From assembly GCA_019671135.1 (NCBI GenBank), contig JAHRHY010000006.1:2170001-2234000 (forward strand): DNA of 64,000 nt. The letters run 5' to 3'. This stretch comes from Linnemannia hyalina (lineage: Eukaryota > Mortierellomycota > Mortierellomycetes > Mortierellales > Mortierellaceae). Every line of letters starts with the position of its first letter. Position 1 is the stretch's first letter. Of the stretch, positions 9,031 through 18,400 are shown one piece after another. Both the position numbers and the translations under genes were made by a program. The notes under the pieces were generated by a model, which saw only the letters and a list, made by a program, of their open reading frames with translations, was not told where the DNA came from and searched no databases.

Positions 9031-11628
9031 ATGCCTCCATACAGCGTTTGCGAACCATCCTCCTTCGACCTCCACTCAATCTCCGAGATGCCTACACCAC
9101 GCTTCACATCCCCTTCTTCTCCCTTCACCTCCTCTCCTCCTTCTTCCTCCTCAGCCTCAGCGACTACTCCTACCACATCTTCTCCTCTTTCATCCTCCTC
9201 CTCCACAGCGACATCACTCAGCCCACCACCGGCAATGGTCCGTCCCACCTCACACTCCTTCTCGCTGCAACGGCCGCTCCTCGCCCAGGATGTGAAAAAG
9301 ACCCGTAACTCAAAACGGCTTTCGCTGCTCGTCCCTCCTTCCCCTGGAAAGCTCGAGTCGCTCGCAGCCATGGCCTCTGCCTCGTCCCCTTCCTTCCCCC
9401 CAACTTCTTCCCTGTCCTCAAGGCGCCTCTTCACCCCCGCCCCCCTGTCTTCTGCCTTGTCCCATTCCCACTCCTCCACAATTACTATCGGCTCCTCATC
9501 AGCCGCCCCCATCACTACTACTACCGCTTCTTCCACAACAGACTCAAGGCGACATAGTCAACTCTTGCTCGACCAGGCCCTGCCTACTCCTCGGCTACCC
9601 CTTTCGACCAACCTTTCATCAACCCACCGACCCATCTCGGCTTACTTTGCCGACTTTAGCGCTGAGTGTGGAGCTGCCTCGCCTTACACCTCCGAGCCTG
9701 TCTGTGTTCTCCCTCACCTCTACCTGGGAGCTGAACATAACGCCACAGACGTCAAGGTGCTGTCGCGTCTGGGGATCACTGCTGTCCTCAACGTCGCCGT
9801 CGAAATCACTCAACAGGAGCAACAACAGCAGCAGCAGCAGCAGCAACTGCTACCACTCCCCACCGCACGGCACTCCATCATCGGTGGAAACGGGGATAGG
9901 GTTGTCCTGGATCCTCATTCGGGCAACTCTATCCACTACAAGTCTCTCTCCTGGACTCACCACCAACGAAACCTCCGGAGCGAGTTCCCCCAAGCGTTTG
10001 ACTATATCGAGGAGGCTAAGACGAGGGGAGGGAAGGTGTTGGTGCATTGTCAATTGGGCGTCTCTCGATCGGCCTCGCTTGTGATCGCCTATGTGATGAA
10101 GACGCTCCATATGGGCTTGACGGACGCCTATGAGCTGGTCAAGGCCCGCTCAGCCGTCATCTCGCCCAACATGAGTCTTATGTACCAGCTGTCCGAGTTT
10201 GAAAAGTCTCTGAACACCAACAACAGCAACAACAGCAGCAATATGAAGAAGAGTCCGATGTATATGGATGAGGACGAGGAAGAGTACCCTTACCCCACCG
10301 AGAATATGGATCTCGACACCCCAGCACAGTCGCCCATTGCAGCAACACCAAGAGCACCCGTGAAGGTGTTGCCCCCGGTCACGACCCGTCCTCGGTCGTC
10401 CATTTATTTGTCCTCGGCCCCTATTCCCCAAACTCCCATGACCGACCGGTTCTCATTCTCAAACTCTTCTGTAATTACCCCTGTTACTGCTGCCCCTTCC
10501 TCTGTTTCAGCTCCTATGACGATGGGTCCAGTCCCTAAAACAAGGCTTCAGTTGCAGTCTACTACTATCATGCCTAAGCACCAGCAGCACCAACAACACC
10601 AGCAGCACCAGTCATCATCGTCAGGTTTGCCACCGATTCAGCGATACCCTGAGGGTGTGTCGATCCATACTCACTCTCGAGAGTTTAAGACCCCCGAAAT
10701 GGTCTACACCCCTCTCTCGGCCCTGTTGAACCCTCCTGTCCCCTCAACACCAACCAGACTCTCTCCTCCCATGCCTGCCTTTGCGACAGCCCCCTCGGGT
10801 ATCGGTTCCAGACGTCAACATCAGCAGCAGTTGCCTCCCGCCTTGTCCCTCTCGTCGTCCTCATCCTCGGTCTCTTCATTCGCAACCTCGAGCCACTCAA
10901 GACCCTCATCGACATCCTCTGCTTCCTCGACATCCATCTCGCAGACTCTTCCCGACTCGCCCCTCCAACCGACTACCCCTCGCTCTGCAGGCTACAAGCT
11001 CACACTGGCTCCTGTGACTCCTACAAAGCCATCTACTCCCATTGCACCCGTGGCGGTGGTGGCTCCTTCGCCCACTACGCCTAGATTTGGGATCAGAAGA
11101 AAGAGCTCGACGTCTTCCTTGCTGATGATGATGATGCCTCCTTCGACGCCTACCACTCCTTCGACACCCACAGGAACAGGACACACAAAGACCAAGAAGG
11201 CGGCTGTCATCCAGTCCTTGGCTTCGGCCTTGACCCGTCGTTGGTCTAATCACTTGGGTTCTCCTTCTTCCCCTTCCTCCTCTTCGTCTGCCTCTGCATC
11301 CCAACAGTCGCAACAACAAGGGTCGAGCCGCAACCAAATCGAGTGCCTCTCATCCATGTCCCACCAGAGCAACAGCAGCACCGGATCCGGTAGCGATATG
11401 ATGATTGATGGACAGTCACAAGTGCAAATGCGCGAGATGGGGTGCAATGTCCCACCCACCCCTACTACGGCAACGACTCCTGCTACGACGGCCACGAAGA
11501 CCACCAATGGTGGAAAGGAGCCAGAGTTTATCTTTTCTCCACGACCTTGTTCCCCGCCTCTGTTGGAGACAGCTCCCCGGACGTTTGGAGATCTCTATCA
11601 GGCCTTACGCATGGAGGGGATGAAGTAG
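9031..11628 (+). CDS. Dual-specificity protein phosphatase, Msg5/MAPK-phosphatase-like
   Basis: A single-exon 865-aa protein. Residues ~1-225 are Ser/Pro/Thr-rich. The catalytic domain spans about 226-395: VCVLPHLYLGAEHNATD, then GITAVLNVAVEI, then VLVHCQLGVSRSASLVIAYV, with the HCxxGxSRS signature around nucleophile Cys340, and the family's closing part (SPNMSLMYQLSEFEKSL). In the position of the usual general-acid loop it reads SLSWTHHQR, which resembles the W-x-H pattern I recall for yeast Msg5 and S. pombe Pmp1 rather than typical mammalian MKPs; assignment to this branch is inference. A Gln run interrupts the domain near residues 252-265. The C-terminal ~450 residues are low-complexity, with many Ser/Thr-Pro dipeptides that could be kinase sites. 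The likely role is inactivation of a MAP kinase such as cell-wall integrity or mating kinases. The ATG at 9031 is preceded by AACC. Confidence 0.88.
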   Translation: MPPYSVCEPSSFDLHSISEMPTPRFTSPSSPFTSSPPSSSSASATTPTTSSPLSSSSSTATSLSPPPAMVRPTSHSFSLQRPLLAQDVKKTRNSKRLSLLVPPSPGKLESLAAMASASSPSFPPTSSLSSRRLFTPAPLSSALSHSHSSTITIGSSSAAPITTTTASSTTDSRRHSQLLLDQALPTPRLPLSTNLSSTHRPISAYFADFSAECGAASPYTSEPVCVLPHLYLGAEHNATDVKVLSRLGITAVLNVAVEITQQEQQQQQQQQQLLPLPTARHSIIGGNGDRVVLDPHSGNSIHYKSLSWTHHQRNLRSEFPQAFDYIEEAKTRGGKVLVHCQLGVSRSASLVIAYVMKTLHMGLTDAYELVKARSAVISPNMSLMYQLSEFEKSLNTNNSNNSSNMKKSPMYMDEDEEEYPYPTENMDLDTPAQSPIAATPRAPVKVLPPVTTRPRSSIYLSSAPIPQTPMTDRFSFSNSSVITPVTAAPSSVSAPMTMGPVPKTRLQLQSTTIMPKHQQHQQHQQHQSSSSGLPPIQRYPEGVSIHTHSREFKTPEMVYTPLSALLNPPVPSTPTRLSPPMPAFATAPSGIGSRRQHQQQLPPALSLSSSSSSVSSFATSSHSRPSSTSSASSTSISQTLPDSPLQPTTPRSAGYKLTLAPVTPTKPSTPIAPVAVVAPSPTTPRFGIRRKSSTSSLLMMMMPPSTPTTPSTPTGTGHTKTKKAAVIQSLASALTRRWSNHLGSPSSPSSSSSASASQQSQQQGSSRNQIECLSSMSHQSNSSTGSGSDMMIDGQSQVQMREMGCNVPPTPTTATTPATTATKTTNGGKEPEFIFSPRPCSPPLLETAPRTFGDLYQALRMEGMK

Positions 11629-12464
11629 TTGTACTTTATGTGTTTTTTTTCTCCTTTTCTTTCTTTTTTTTTTTGATGATTTCGTGAGGACGAAGAGACG
11701 TAGTTCTGTTTGTTCTTAACGCAATGCCCCTAGTGTAGCCATTTCTCCTTGGGACGCCACCAAACCCCCCACCAACCTGTACATATATCCCTCTCATGTT
11801 TGGCTACTGACCTTTCTCTGAACAAAATATTATGAATAAAAAAACACACAGACGATATTTTCAAAAACCGCAAAAAAGCGCTGCAAAAAAAAAAAAACAT
11901 GAGCCTTATGACATCGTTGGCATGCATGTTGGGAGAAAATGACATGTGGCTATAGTAAGCTACTCTCTCTCTCCCCCCACCCCACTCTTGCTGCTTTGTT
12001 GTTTTGGTTCTTGGGTAACAGATTCAACCCAACCTCCCAACCCTAAACAACCTGAGAATTGGCGGGAAAAAAATAAATCGACGAAGGAGGACAAGGTAAG
12101 GATGAAAAATAAAATAAATATTAACAAAACGGCAAAAGGCCCACATCAGCGCCTAAACTCCAAAGGATTTCCTTAACCGCCAATGTGGCGGTGAAGAACG
12201 ATTACCAAAACAAACATATTTCAATCCATTGTGTTTGTTGGTTATGAAATACACGGAGGGATTTTTTATGTATGGTTACAAGCAAAGAACGAATGATAAA
12301 CGAAAGAAAAAGAAGGGACGGGATAGGTACTATGAATAAGAAAGAGATATCAATATTTTTGAGGTGAAGTGCCAATAACAGCTAAAGAAAAGAAGAAAAA
12401 AACGAAATGAAGTAGAAAAAGGTGGAGTGGAGAGAAAGAGAAAGAAGAGGGGTGGGGGGTATAT
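11629..12464. other. Convergent 3' intergenic region
   Basis: Sits between the phosphatase gene (+) and the bZIP gene (-). It contains T-rich sequence, an AATAAA at 11835-11840 that fits the end of the phosphatase transcript, and A-rich sequence expected for the 3' end of the bZIP gene read from the other strand. I see no gene in it. Confidence 0.6.
11835..11840 (+). terminator. Polyadenylation signal (AATAAA)
   Basis: AATAAA followed by an A run, about 205 bp after the phosphatase stop codon and preceded by a T-rich block near 11640-11675. Confidence 0.5.
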
Positions 12465-15284
12465 CTAGAGTGGGTGACGGATATCGAGGTCCTGGATCCG
12501 ATCGTCGTTAGTGTCTTCCTCATCGTCCTCATCGTCCTCATCATCCCCACTCTTCTGCTGTTGTTGCTGCTGCTGCGCCCGCTGCTGCTGTTGGCGCAAT
12601 GCCGAAGAGGACAAAGACCCACCCCTGTTCTCATCCTCAACCTCTGAACCCGACTGTCGCCCATTAGCGCCAGAGCCTGCCGATCCTCCAGCCACGTTAG
12701 AACTTGACACCGAGGTAAGGGTCAAAGTAGGAAAGTTAGGAAGGGGCAACCCATGCTGAGAAAATAATTCCTCAAGCACCCTGAACCGTCTCCAGATCTC
12801 CCGGCTCTCCGCCTGGACCTCCTCCATCCAGCGACGGGTCTGGTCCAACTCCAGGACGCGCTGTTCCATGTCCTTGATGTAGGCCTTACGCCGGTTGCGG
12901 AATGTCCGTTGTGCGGCTCGGTTCTGGGCCGCGCGACGCGGGTGGGTGATGTTGCCTATTGGTGCCGACATTGATGTGATTGTCGTTGTTGCAGCGGCAA
13001 GATGAGCGGTGGTGGGGTTCATGATCATCATAGGTTGTAAGAGAGCTGGTGTAGGGTGGTTGAAAGCTCGGGACATAGATGAGGCGGAGGACGGTCCAAA
13101 CATGGAGGTGGCGTGCATGGCGGGTGCGACCGTTGCCATAGTCACTGCAACGTTCGCCCGAGTAATCGAAGCCGTGCGTCGAGAAGATGTCCTAGTTGTC
13201 GGTGTCGCCACAGTTTTTCCCATCCATGAGGAAGCTGCTTGGGCAGAAGGAGGCGACATCATGGTGGCTTTGGTGCCCTTGGCGGTTCGAGTGTCTTTCC
13301 CAAGCCGTGACCGAGTCGCGCTCGTCGTCCTGCTCGAGAGTGTTTCAGAAATGGTCTGTTTCGAAGAGGTCGCTGATTCTGAAATGGCGGAGGTGCTGGT
13401 AGGATGCGGCACCGTCATAATCGTCGTCGCAGCACCTCCTGATGCTGTAGCAGCACTCGTGCTAGTAGAGGCACCAGTTAGGGAGGAAAAGGGTTCACCG
13501 GCGGCAAAGTCCGAGAGAGCAATCCCTGCTGCTGCTGCTGAAGCAGATGACTCAATTGAAGTAGGCGACAGTTGAGCCAGGGCAAGAGCCTGGTGGCCAG
13601 AGTCCGTCCGCTGGCGCTTTGGAGAAATAGGGTGTTGATGATGATGTTGCTGGTGGTGGTGGATCGACCCCATTCCAGCTCCAGTTCCAGTTCCGGCGCC
13701 CATTGAGATGGAGGAGTAAGGGTGGTTATGATGCTGCTGCTGCTGCTGTTGGTGGTGACCAGTAGGGTTGTGAGAGGCAGAGGAGGCGGAAGAAGAAGAG
13801 GTACGACTTCCTTGGTGTTGAAAAGAGGCCATCATGGTAGCTGTGTTGAGCTTTTGAGACCCCGCCGCTCCGCTCCCTGCCAATGAAGGTTCCTCCTTGG
13901 TGACAGTGGTCGAGGTCGTGGCCGTGGCCGAGATCGAAGAGTTTGAAGGTGGTGGAGGTGGAGCGTTAAAGAATGGCATCGAGGAAGCGGATCCAGTAGT
14001 AGAGGAGGTCGTAGACGACGTTGTGGACAAATTGGCGGGATTCGCCGAGGTAGGGGATGGCATCATCAATCCAGAGCCACCGCCAGGAGTGTTGTTGCTG
14101 CTTGAGCTGGCACTGACAGGGGTCGAGACGGAGACGAGCATGGAGAGGGATATATCAGAAGAAATCGACGGCCGACTGCCAACTGGAGACGAGGAAGAGT
14201 TGTCGTACATCAACGACGACGGTTGATGCGGGGAAGGATGATACTGCTGGTAGTGTTGCTGTTGTTGCTGCTGTTGGTGGTGTTGTTGCTCGAGAGCCTG
14301 TTGCTGCTGTTGATGCTGTAACCTCATCTGCTGCTGCTGCTGTTGATGGTGGTGCTGCTGTCGTTGTTGGTGGTGCATTAGAGAGACCTCGTCATAAGGC
14401 AGCATCCGTTGTTGTTGTTGTTGTTGTTGTTGTTGTTGGTGATGTTGTGAAAGGGTGGGGTCGTGAGGTGACCGTTGAGTGGGTAGAACGTGATGAGCAG
14501 TTGTTGTCGCTTGCGCCATCCCTGCTGCCACCGCTGCTGCTGCCACCTGCTGTTGCTGCTGAGGTGTGGGAGGAGACTGCAGATCGAACGAAGCATACAT
14601 CATGTACTCCATGCCGCCTTGGTCCTCGGTCTTGATGGCTGGGTAGGATGGCGATGGAGGTGCACTCATGTTGTTGACCACCATTGGTGAGAGGACCATC
14701 GGGAAGTGCATATTTTGGAGTTGAGGGGAAGGTGTGGGTGGGTGCTGGTGCTGTGGTTGGTGTTGTTGTTGATTATGAGGATAAGGCTGGAAGGCAGTGG
14801 GGGTGGTCTGAGAGTGGCGGGACGGGGTTTGTTGTTGTTGAGGAAGGGATCGTTGCCGACGAGGAGATTGGTGGTGCGACAGTGGTGATGTTTGTTGTTG
14901 GTGTGGATGGAAGAGTTGCTGTTGTTGAGAGTGGTAGTGGTGAGGATTAGGATGAGGGTGGAGAGGAAGAGGATGGTGTGAAGAAGAAGAAGAAGCAGCG
15001 GAAGGAGCCAGGACGTAATCTTGTATCGGAGGAGAAGAAGCTGACGGCATAAAATGTTGCTGCATTTGCTGGGACGACCTCTGTTGCTGGTAGGGGCGCT
15101 GCTGCTGCTGCTGTGGGTGCTGTTGATAGTGGTAATGGTATGCTGCTGCCGCTGCTGCCTCTTGCTGTTGTTGTTGCTGCTGTTCTTGCTGAATAAGTGT
15201 GGCTACGCCTTCCTCCATTTGGGCATGCGTCGTCACATTGAAGAGGTCGTTATTATTCGGGAACACCATAAGGCTCTGTTGCAT
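12465..15284 (-). CDS. bZIP transcription factor, Yap-like, Gln/His-rich
   Basis: A single-exon 939-aa protein on the minus strand. The N-terminal ~370 residues are packed with Gln and His runs, followed by Ser/Thr/Ala-rich sequence. The DNA-binding region lies near the C-terminus: RRAAQNRAAQRTFRNRRKAY, in which Asn788 and Arg796 form the invariant bZIP N-x7-R pair. NRAAQRxFRxR is the Yap/Pap1 (AP-1-like) type of basic region. A leucine-zipper-like amphipathic helix follows (MEQRVLELDQTRRWMEEVQ onward), with many aromatic or charged residues at core positions, so the zipper is weak in leucine. The C-terminus has another Gln run and an acidic stretch (GDDEDDEDDEEDTNDD). I see no clear Cys-rich redox domain as in Yap1. 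It probably acts in the nucleus; targets are unknown. The start at 15284 is the first Met of the frame that fits. Confidence 0.87.
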   Translation of the reverse strand: MQQSLMVFPNNNDLFNVTTHAQMEEGVATLIQQEQQQQQQQEAAAAAAYHYHYQQHPQQQQQRPYQQQRSSQQMQQHFMPSASSPPIQDYVLAPSAASSSSSHHPLPLHPHPNPHHYHSQQQQLFHPHQQQTSPLSHHQSPRRQRSLPQQQQTPSRHSQTTPTAFQPYPHNQQQHQPQHQHPPTPSPQLQNMHFPMVLSPMVVNNMSAPPSPSYPAIKTEDQGGMEYMMYASFDLQSPPTPQQQQQVAAAAVAAGMAQATTTAHHVLPTQRSPHDPTLSQHHQQQQQQQQQQRMLPYDEVSLMHHQQRQQHHHQQQQQQMRLQHQQQQQALEQQHHQQQQQQQHYQQYHPSPHQPSSLMYDNSSSSPVGSRPSISSDISLSMLVSVSTPVSASSSSNNTPGGGSGLMMPSPTSANPANLSTTSSTTSSTTGSASSMPFFNAPPPPPSNSSISATATTSTTVTKEEPSLAGSGAAGSQKLNTATMMASFQHQGSRTSSSSASSASHNPTGHHQQQQQQHHNHPYSSISMGAGTGTGAGMGSIHHHQQHHHQHPISPKRQRTDSGHQALALAQLSPTSIESSASAAAAGIALSDFAAGEPFSSLTGASTSTSAATASGGAATTIMTVPHPTSTSAISESATSSKQTISETLSSRTTSATRSRLGKDTRTAKGTKATMMSPPSAQAASSWMGKTVATPTTRTSSRRTASITRANVAVTMATVAPAMHATSMFGPSSASSMSRAFNHPTPALLQPMMIMNPTTAHLAAATTTITSMSAPIGNITHPRRAAQNRAAQRTFRNRRKAYIKDMEQRVLELDQTRRWMEEVQAESREIWRRFRVLEELFSQHGLPLPNFPTLTLTSVSSSNVAGGSAGSGANGRQSGSEVEDENRGGSLSSSALRQQQQRAQQQQQQQKSGDDEDDEDDEEDTNDDRIQDLDIRHPL

Positions 15285-15490
15285 GAAAGTCGCCAGTGTC
15301 GTGAGTGGAAAGGGACGAGGATGAGAGAGTAAACACTGCTGGGTGTACTTTTTCTGAGCCGCCGAGTGAGATTTCGTTGTTGGGAGTGTAAGATAGGGTA
15401 AGGTTGGTTGCGAGAAAAGGTTGGTGTGTTGACTTCGGGTTAAAGCAAGAGAGCCGTCGTGTTGTTGATGCTTAGTGGTATTATTATTGT

Positions 15491-15524
<34 letters not shown>

Positions 15525-18400
15525 GCCGTTGTTGCTGTTGGGAGCGTGTGAGTGTGGTACGTGTGCGTGTGAGTGTGAGAGTCCTGACTGGTTGGTGTTG
15601 ACTTTGCTGCTCTCTCGTCGTCTCGATCAGGTTGCTTGTTGGAAAAAAAAGTGGTTATCGTTTCTGGCTTCTCTCTCAAGACTGTCTGGTTTGTGTGCTG
15701 TCCTCGATCGGCTCTCTCCGTTCTGTGTTGTATTTTGAGTCGCGATAATATTCGTTTTGTTTGTACTCCTGGTTTTGAAACGCGAACGAGGGACAAAGAG
15801 ACAGGGTGCAGCAGCAACAGCAGGGACGGACGGACGGAGAAAGGCAAGGAAGGGCAAATGGGAAGGGATTGTTGATCTAGGTGGCATAAAATAACAACGA
15901 CAGAAGAGAGAATTGTGAGCACAAAGAAAGAAGCGAGAGGGAGGGAGGGAGGGAGACGGAGGATAGAATGGGGCGTGTGCATGGATCAGTCGGATTTGAA
16001 TGTGGCACAGCATATGGTAAGCGAATGAAAATAATACATAAACACTAACAGGCCAGTATGAAAAGGAAAAATAAAAGGAAAGGCAGGCTGACTTATTTGC
16101 ATTATTGACAGTTCGAAAACCCCAAAAGAACACACCAGGCGCTGGGTAAAGGGATCAAAAAGGCAAGGAAAAGAAAAAGAAAAGGGCGCAACAGGGGTCA
16201 GAGGAAGGGTATTCGAGAGAGAGAGAGGAGGATGGGATAAAGATAAGAAAAATGAACATGTGGGTCCCAAAGAAGAACGAAAAAAAGGGATAGTGACGAT
16301 GATGCCAATGTCAATGCTGAATGACTCGCTGCCATTGTCGATTGTCGACTGCAACTGGCATTGTGTGAGTGTGTGTGTGTGTGTATGAGTGTGTGTGAGT
16401 AAGGATAGAGGTCAGTTGGCTGGGAGTCCGGGGTGGATGGGATCGGTTGGTCGGGTCGGTGGAGTTGAGTAAGTAAGCATTGAGAAGGGTGTCTTTTCTA
16501 TCGTTATTATTTTAACGATGTCAATTCAATTCTTTCTTCACTGTCATATTTTTTTAGTCGCCCACATGAATGGAACTCTGTCGCTCCTCCAAAGGTCAAA
16601 TAAAAAGAGAGAAAAGGACAAAAGAGCAAAAACGCAACGGTGCTGGAGGAACTAGTCCACACAGCAAACACATACAGAGAGGCACATAAACCCAAACCAC
16701 ATTTGGAAGATGGCTTCTCTATCTTTCTTTTTTTTCGTCCGCTTCCTCCTAATCAAAAATGACAAGCCAGACAAACAACAATGCCATTCTGCTATTGCTT
16801 CATTCATTAAAAAAAAACCGGCCGGACACATCCTATTTGTCCGCCGACCCATCTCTCTGTCCTTTTTTTTACTCATTGTGCAGACTTCTGTTGAGTCTTG
16901 CTTGGTTGGGCGATCACTCACAGTTGTATGCAAATTTCATTTGTTTGTGCAGAAAAGGAAGGGAAGGGCGATTGGAAAAAAAAGTGCCGATCACACACTT
17001 TGTTTTTTTTTGTCACGTTTTGATTGAAGGAAGGGAAAAGCAGGCAGGAAGGCAGGAAGACAGGGGGTAGAAAAGGGTCATTTGGGAAAAGAAGAGAGAG
17101 GAACGAAGGAAGGAACAGATCGAAGGGGAATATGAATGAACTAGGGTTAATTATCTTGCTTACATAGTGTCACTTGAGGACGACACAACGGTCAAATAAA
17201 TGAAAATGTATGACAAAGGGATGTTGTTAAGGTAGGTTGGGTCAGGTAGGGTAAGCAAATAAAGTGAGGATAGGACGTCGTGTGTGCATGTATTGGTGGA
17301 TGTTGTGGATGTTGTTTGCTGTTATTGTTTTTGGCGGGTAAAAATTGGCGACAAGAGTACGCAAGGTAAGGGTGCAAAAGAGGGGGAAGAAGGGTGAGAG
17401 GGATGTCGATCAATGCTCGGGGGTGTCGATTGGGTTGAAAGGGTTATAAAGTAAGGTGTAACTTGGGTGGTGGATGAGTGTGGATGCTTGAGAGTGAGGT
17501 AAGTGAGGTGAGCGCGATGAGCGAGGTGATGGAAAAGAAAGAGGGGGCCAGTTGTGTGTACGACGATACAGTATGGCAATGAATAATAGTCATAGAAAAG
17601 TAGCAAAAAACAAAGAAACGAGAGGAAAGGAGAAGAAAATAAAAAGAGGGATCTTGCTGACGAACTCATCCGAAGTTATATACTTTTTTTTGTCTGTAGT
17701 TTGTTCTTCTGCTTTGGAGCCATGTCCCTTCTTTTAGTTTATCTGTGCTTTGATAGAGAGAAGAAGAGGGGTATTGTCAGTCAGGATGGTTGCGAAAAAG
17801 GTTTGACTGGTCTGAAAGCACCATAAAAACACAATCCAAACGGACGGTGTGTGTGTGTGTTGTGTGTATTGTCGGGGGAAAGAGAAAGAAAAGGGACGTT
17901 GATTAAGAATAGTAGTTATCGTATTCAATTAGCAGACAGGCAGAGAGGCTAAGAGGCATCCAAGGAGGCATCCAAGGGAACAAAAGACAAAAGTGACAAC
18001 GGAGAAATGGGTCCAACGCACCACAACAACAACAATCCTCACTCACTCACAATCAGCACACAAAAAAAAATGATGGATACAAAGGAAACATGTAGCACAT
18101 TCACATTCTCACATTGACTTCCACCATCCATCCTCTCTTTTCTCACCTTCAATCTCCCTCTCACTCTTTCGTTCTCTTGTTTTCTCCCTCCCTCGATGGT
18201 GCTTGTACCCTCTAATCGCTGCTCCTTTGTTTGCACAGGACTCACCCTCCTCCTTTCTTCTCCTCGTTCAAATAGAGATTATTTGGACATTGGGTTCGAT
18301 TGAATAACACTCCGACTCTATTCATCCCTACAGTAAACTGGCCTGCAATTGAATAACTCCTTCATTTTATACTCTTTTCTATGAATCTCTTCTCCTTCCT
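15285..18400. other. Upstream region of the bZIP gene: purine-rich, no gene seen
   Basis: On the + strand this is purine- and G-rich (pyrimidine-rich on the bZIP coding strand), with GTT triplet runs (15481-15535) and GT microsatellites near 16360-16400 and 17848-17870. Open frames are low-complexity and none resembles a known protein. It may be a long leader or promoter of the bZIP gene. Confidence 0.5.
16360..16400. repeat. (GT)n-rich microsatellite
   Basis: Interrupted GTGTGT runs with GAGT and TATG interruptions in the bZIP upstream region. Confidence 0.75.

Noticed and set aside
13009..13575. 188-codon + strand open frame
   Set aside because: It is antisense to the Ser/Thr/Ala-rich part of the bZIP gene and consists of biased Val/Ala/Glu sequence.
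18285..18310. GGGTTCGATT as a possible tRNA T-loop
   Set aside because: The flanking bases do not pair into a T stem and no acceptor, D or anticodon arm is found nearby.
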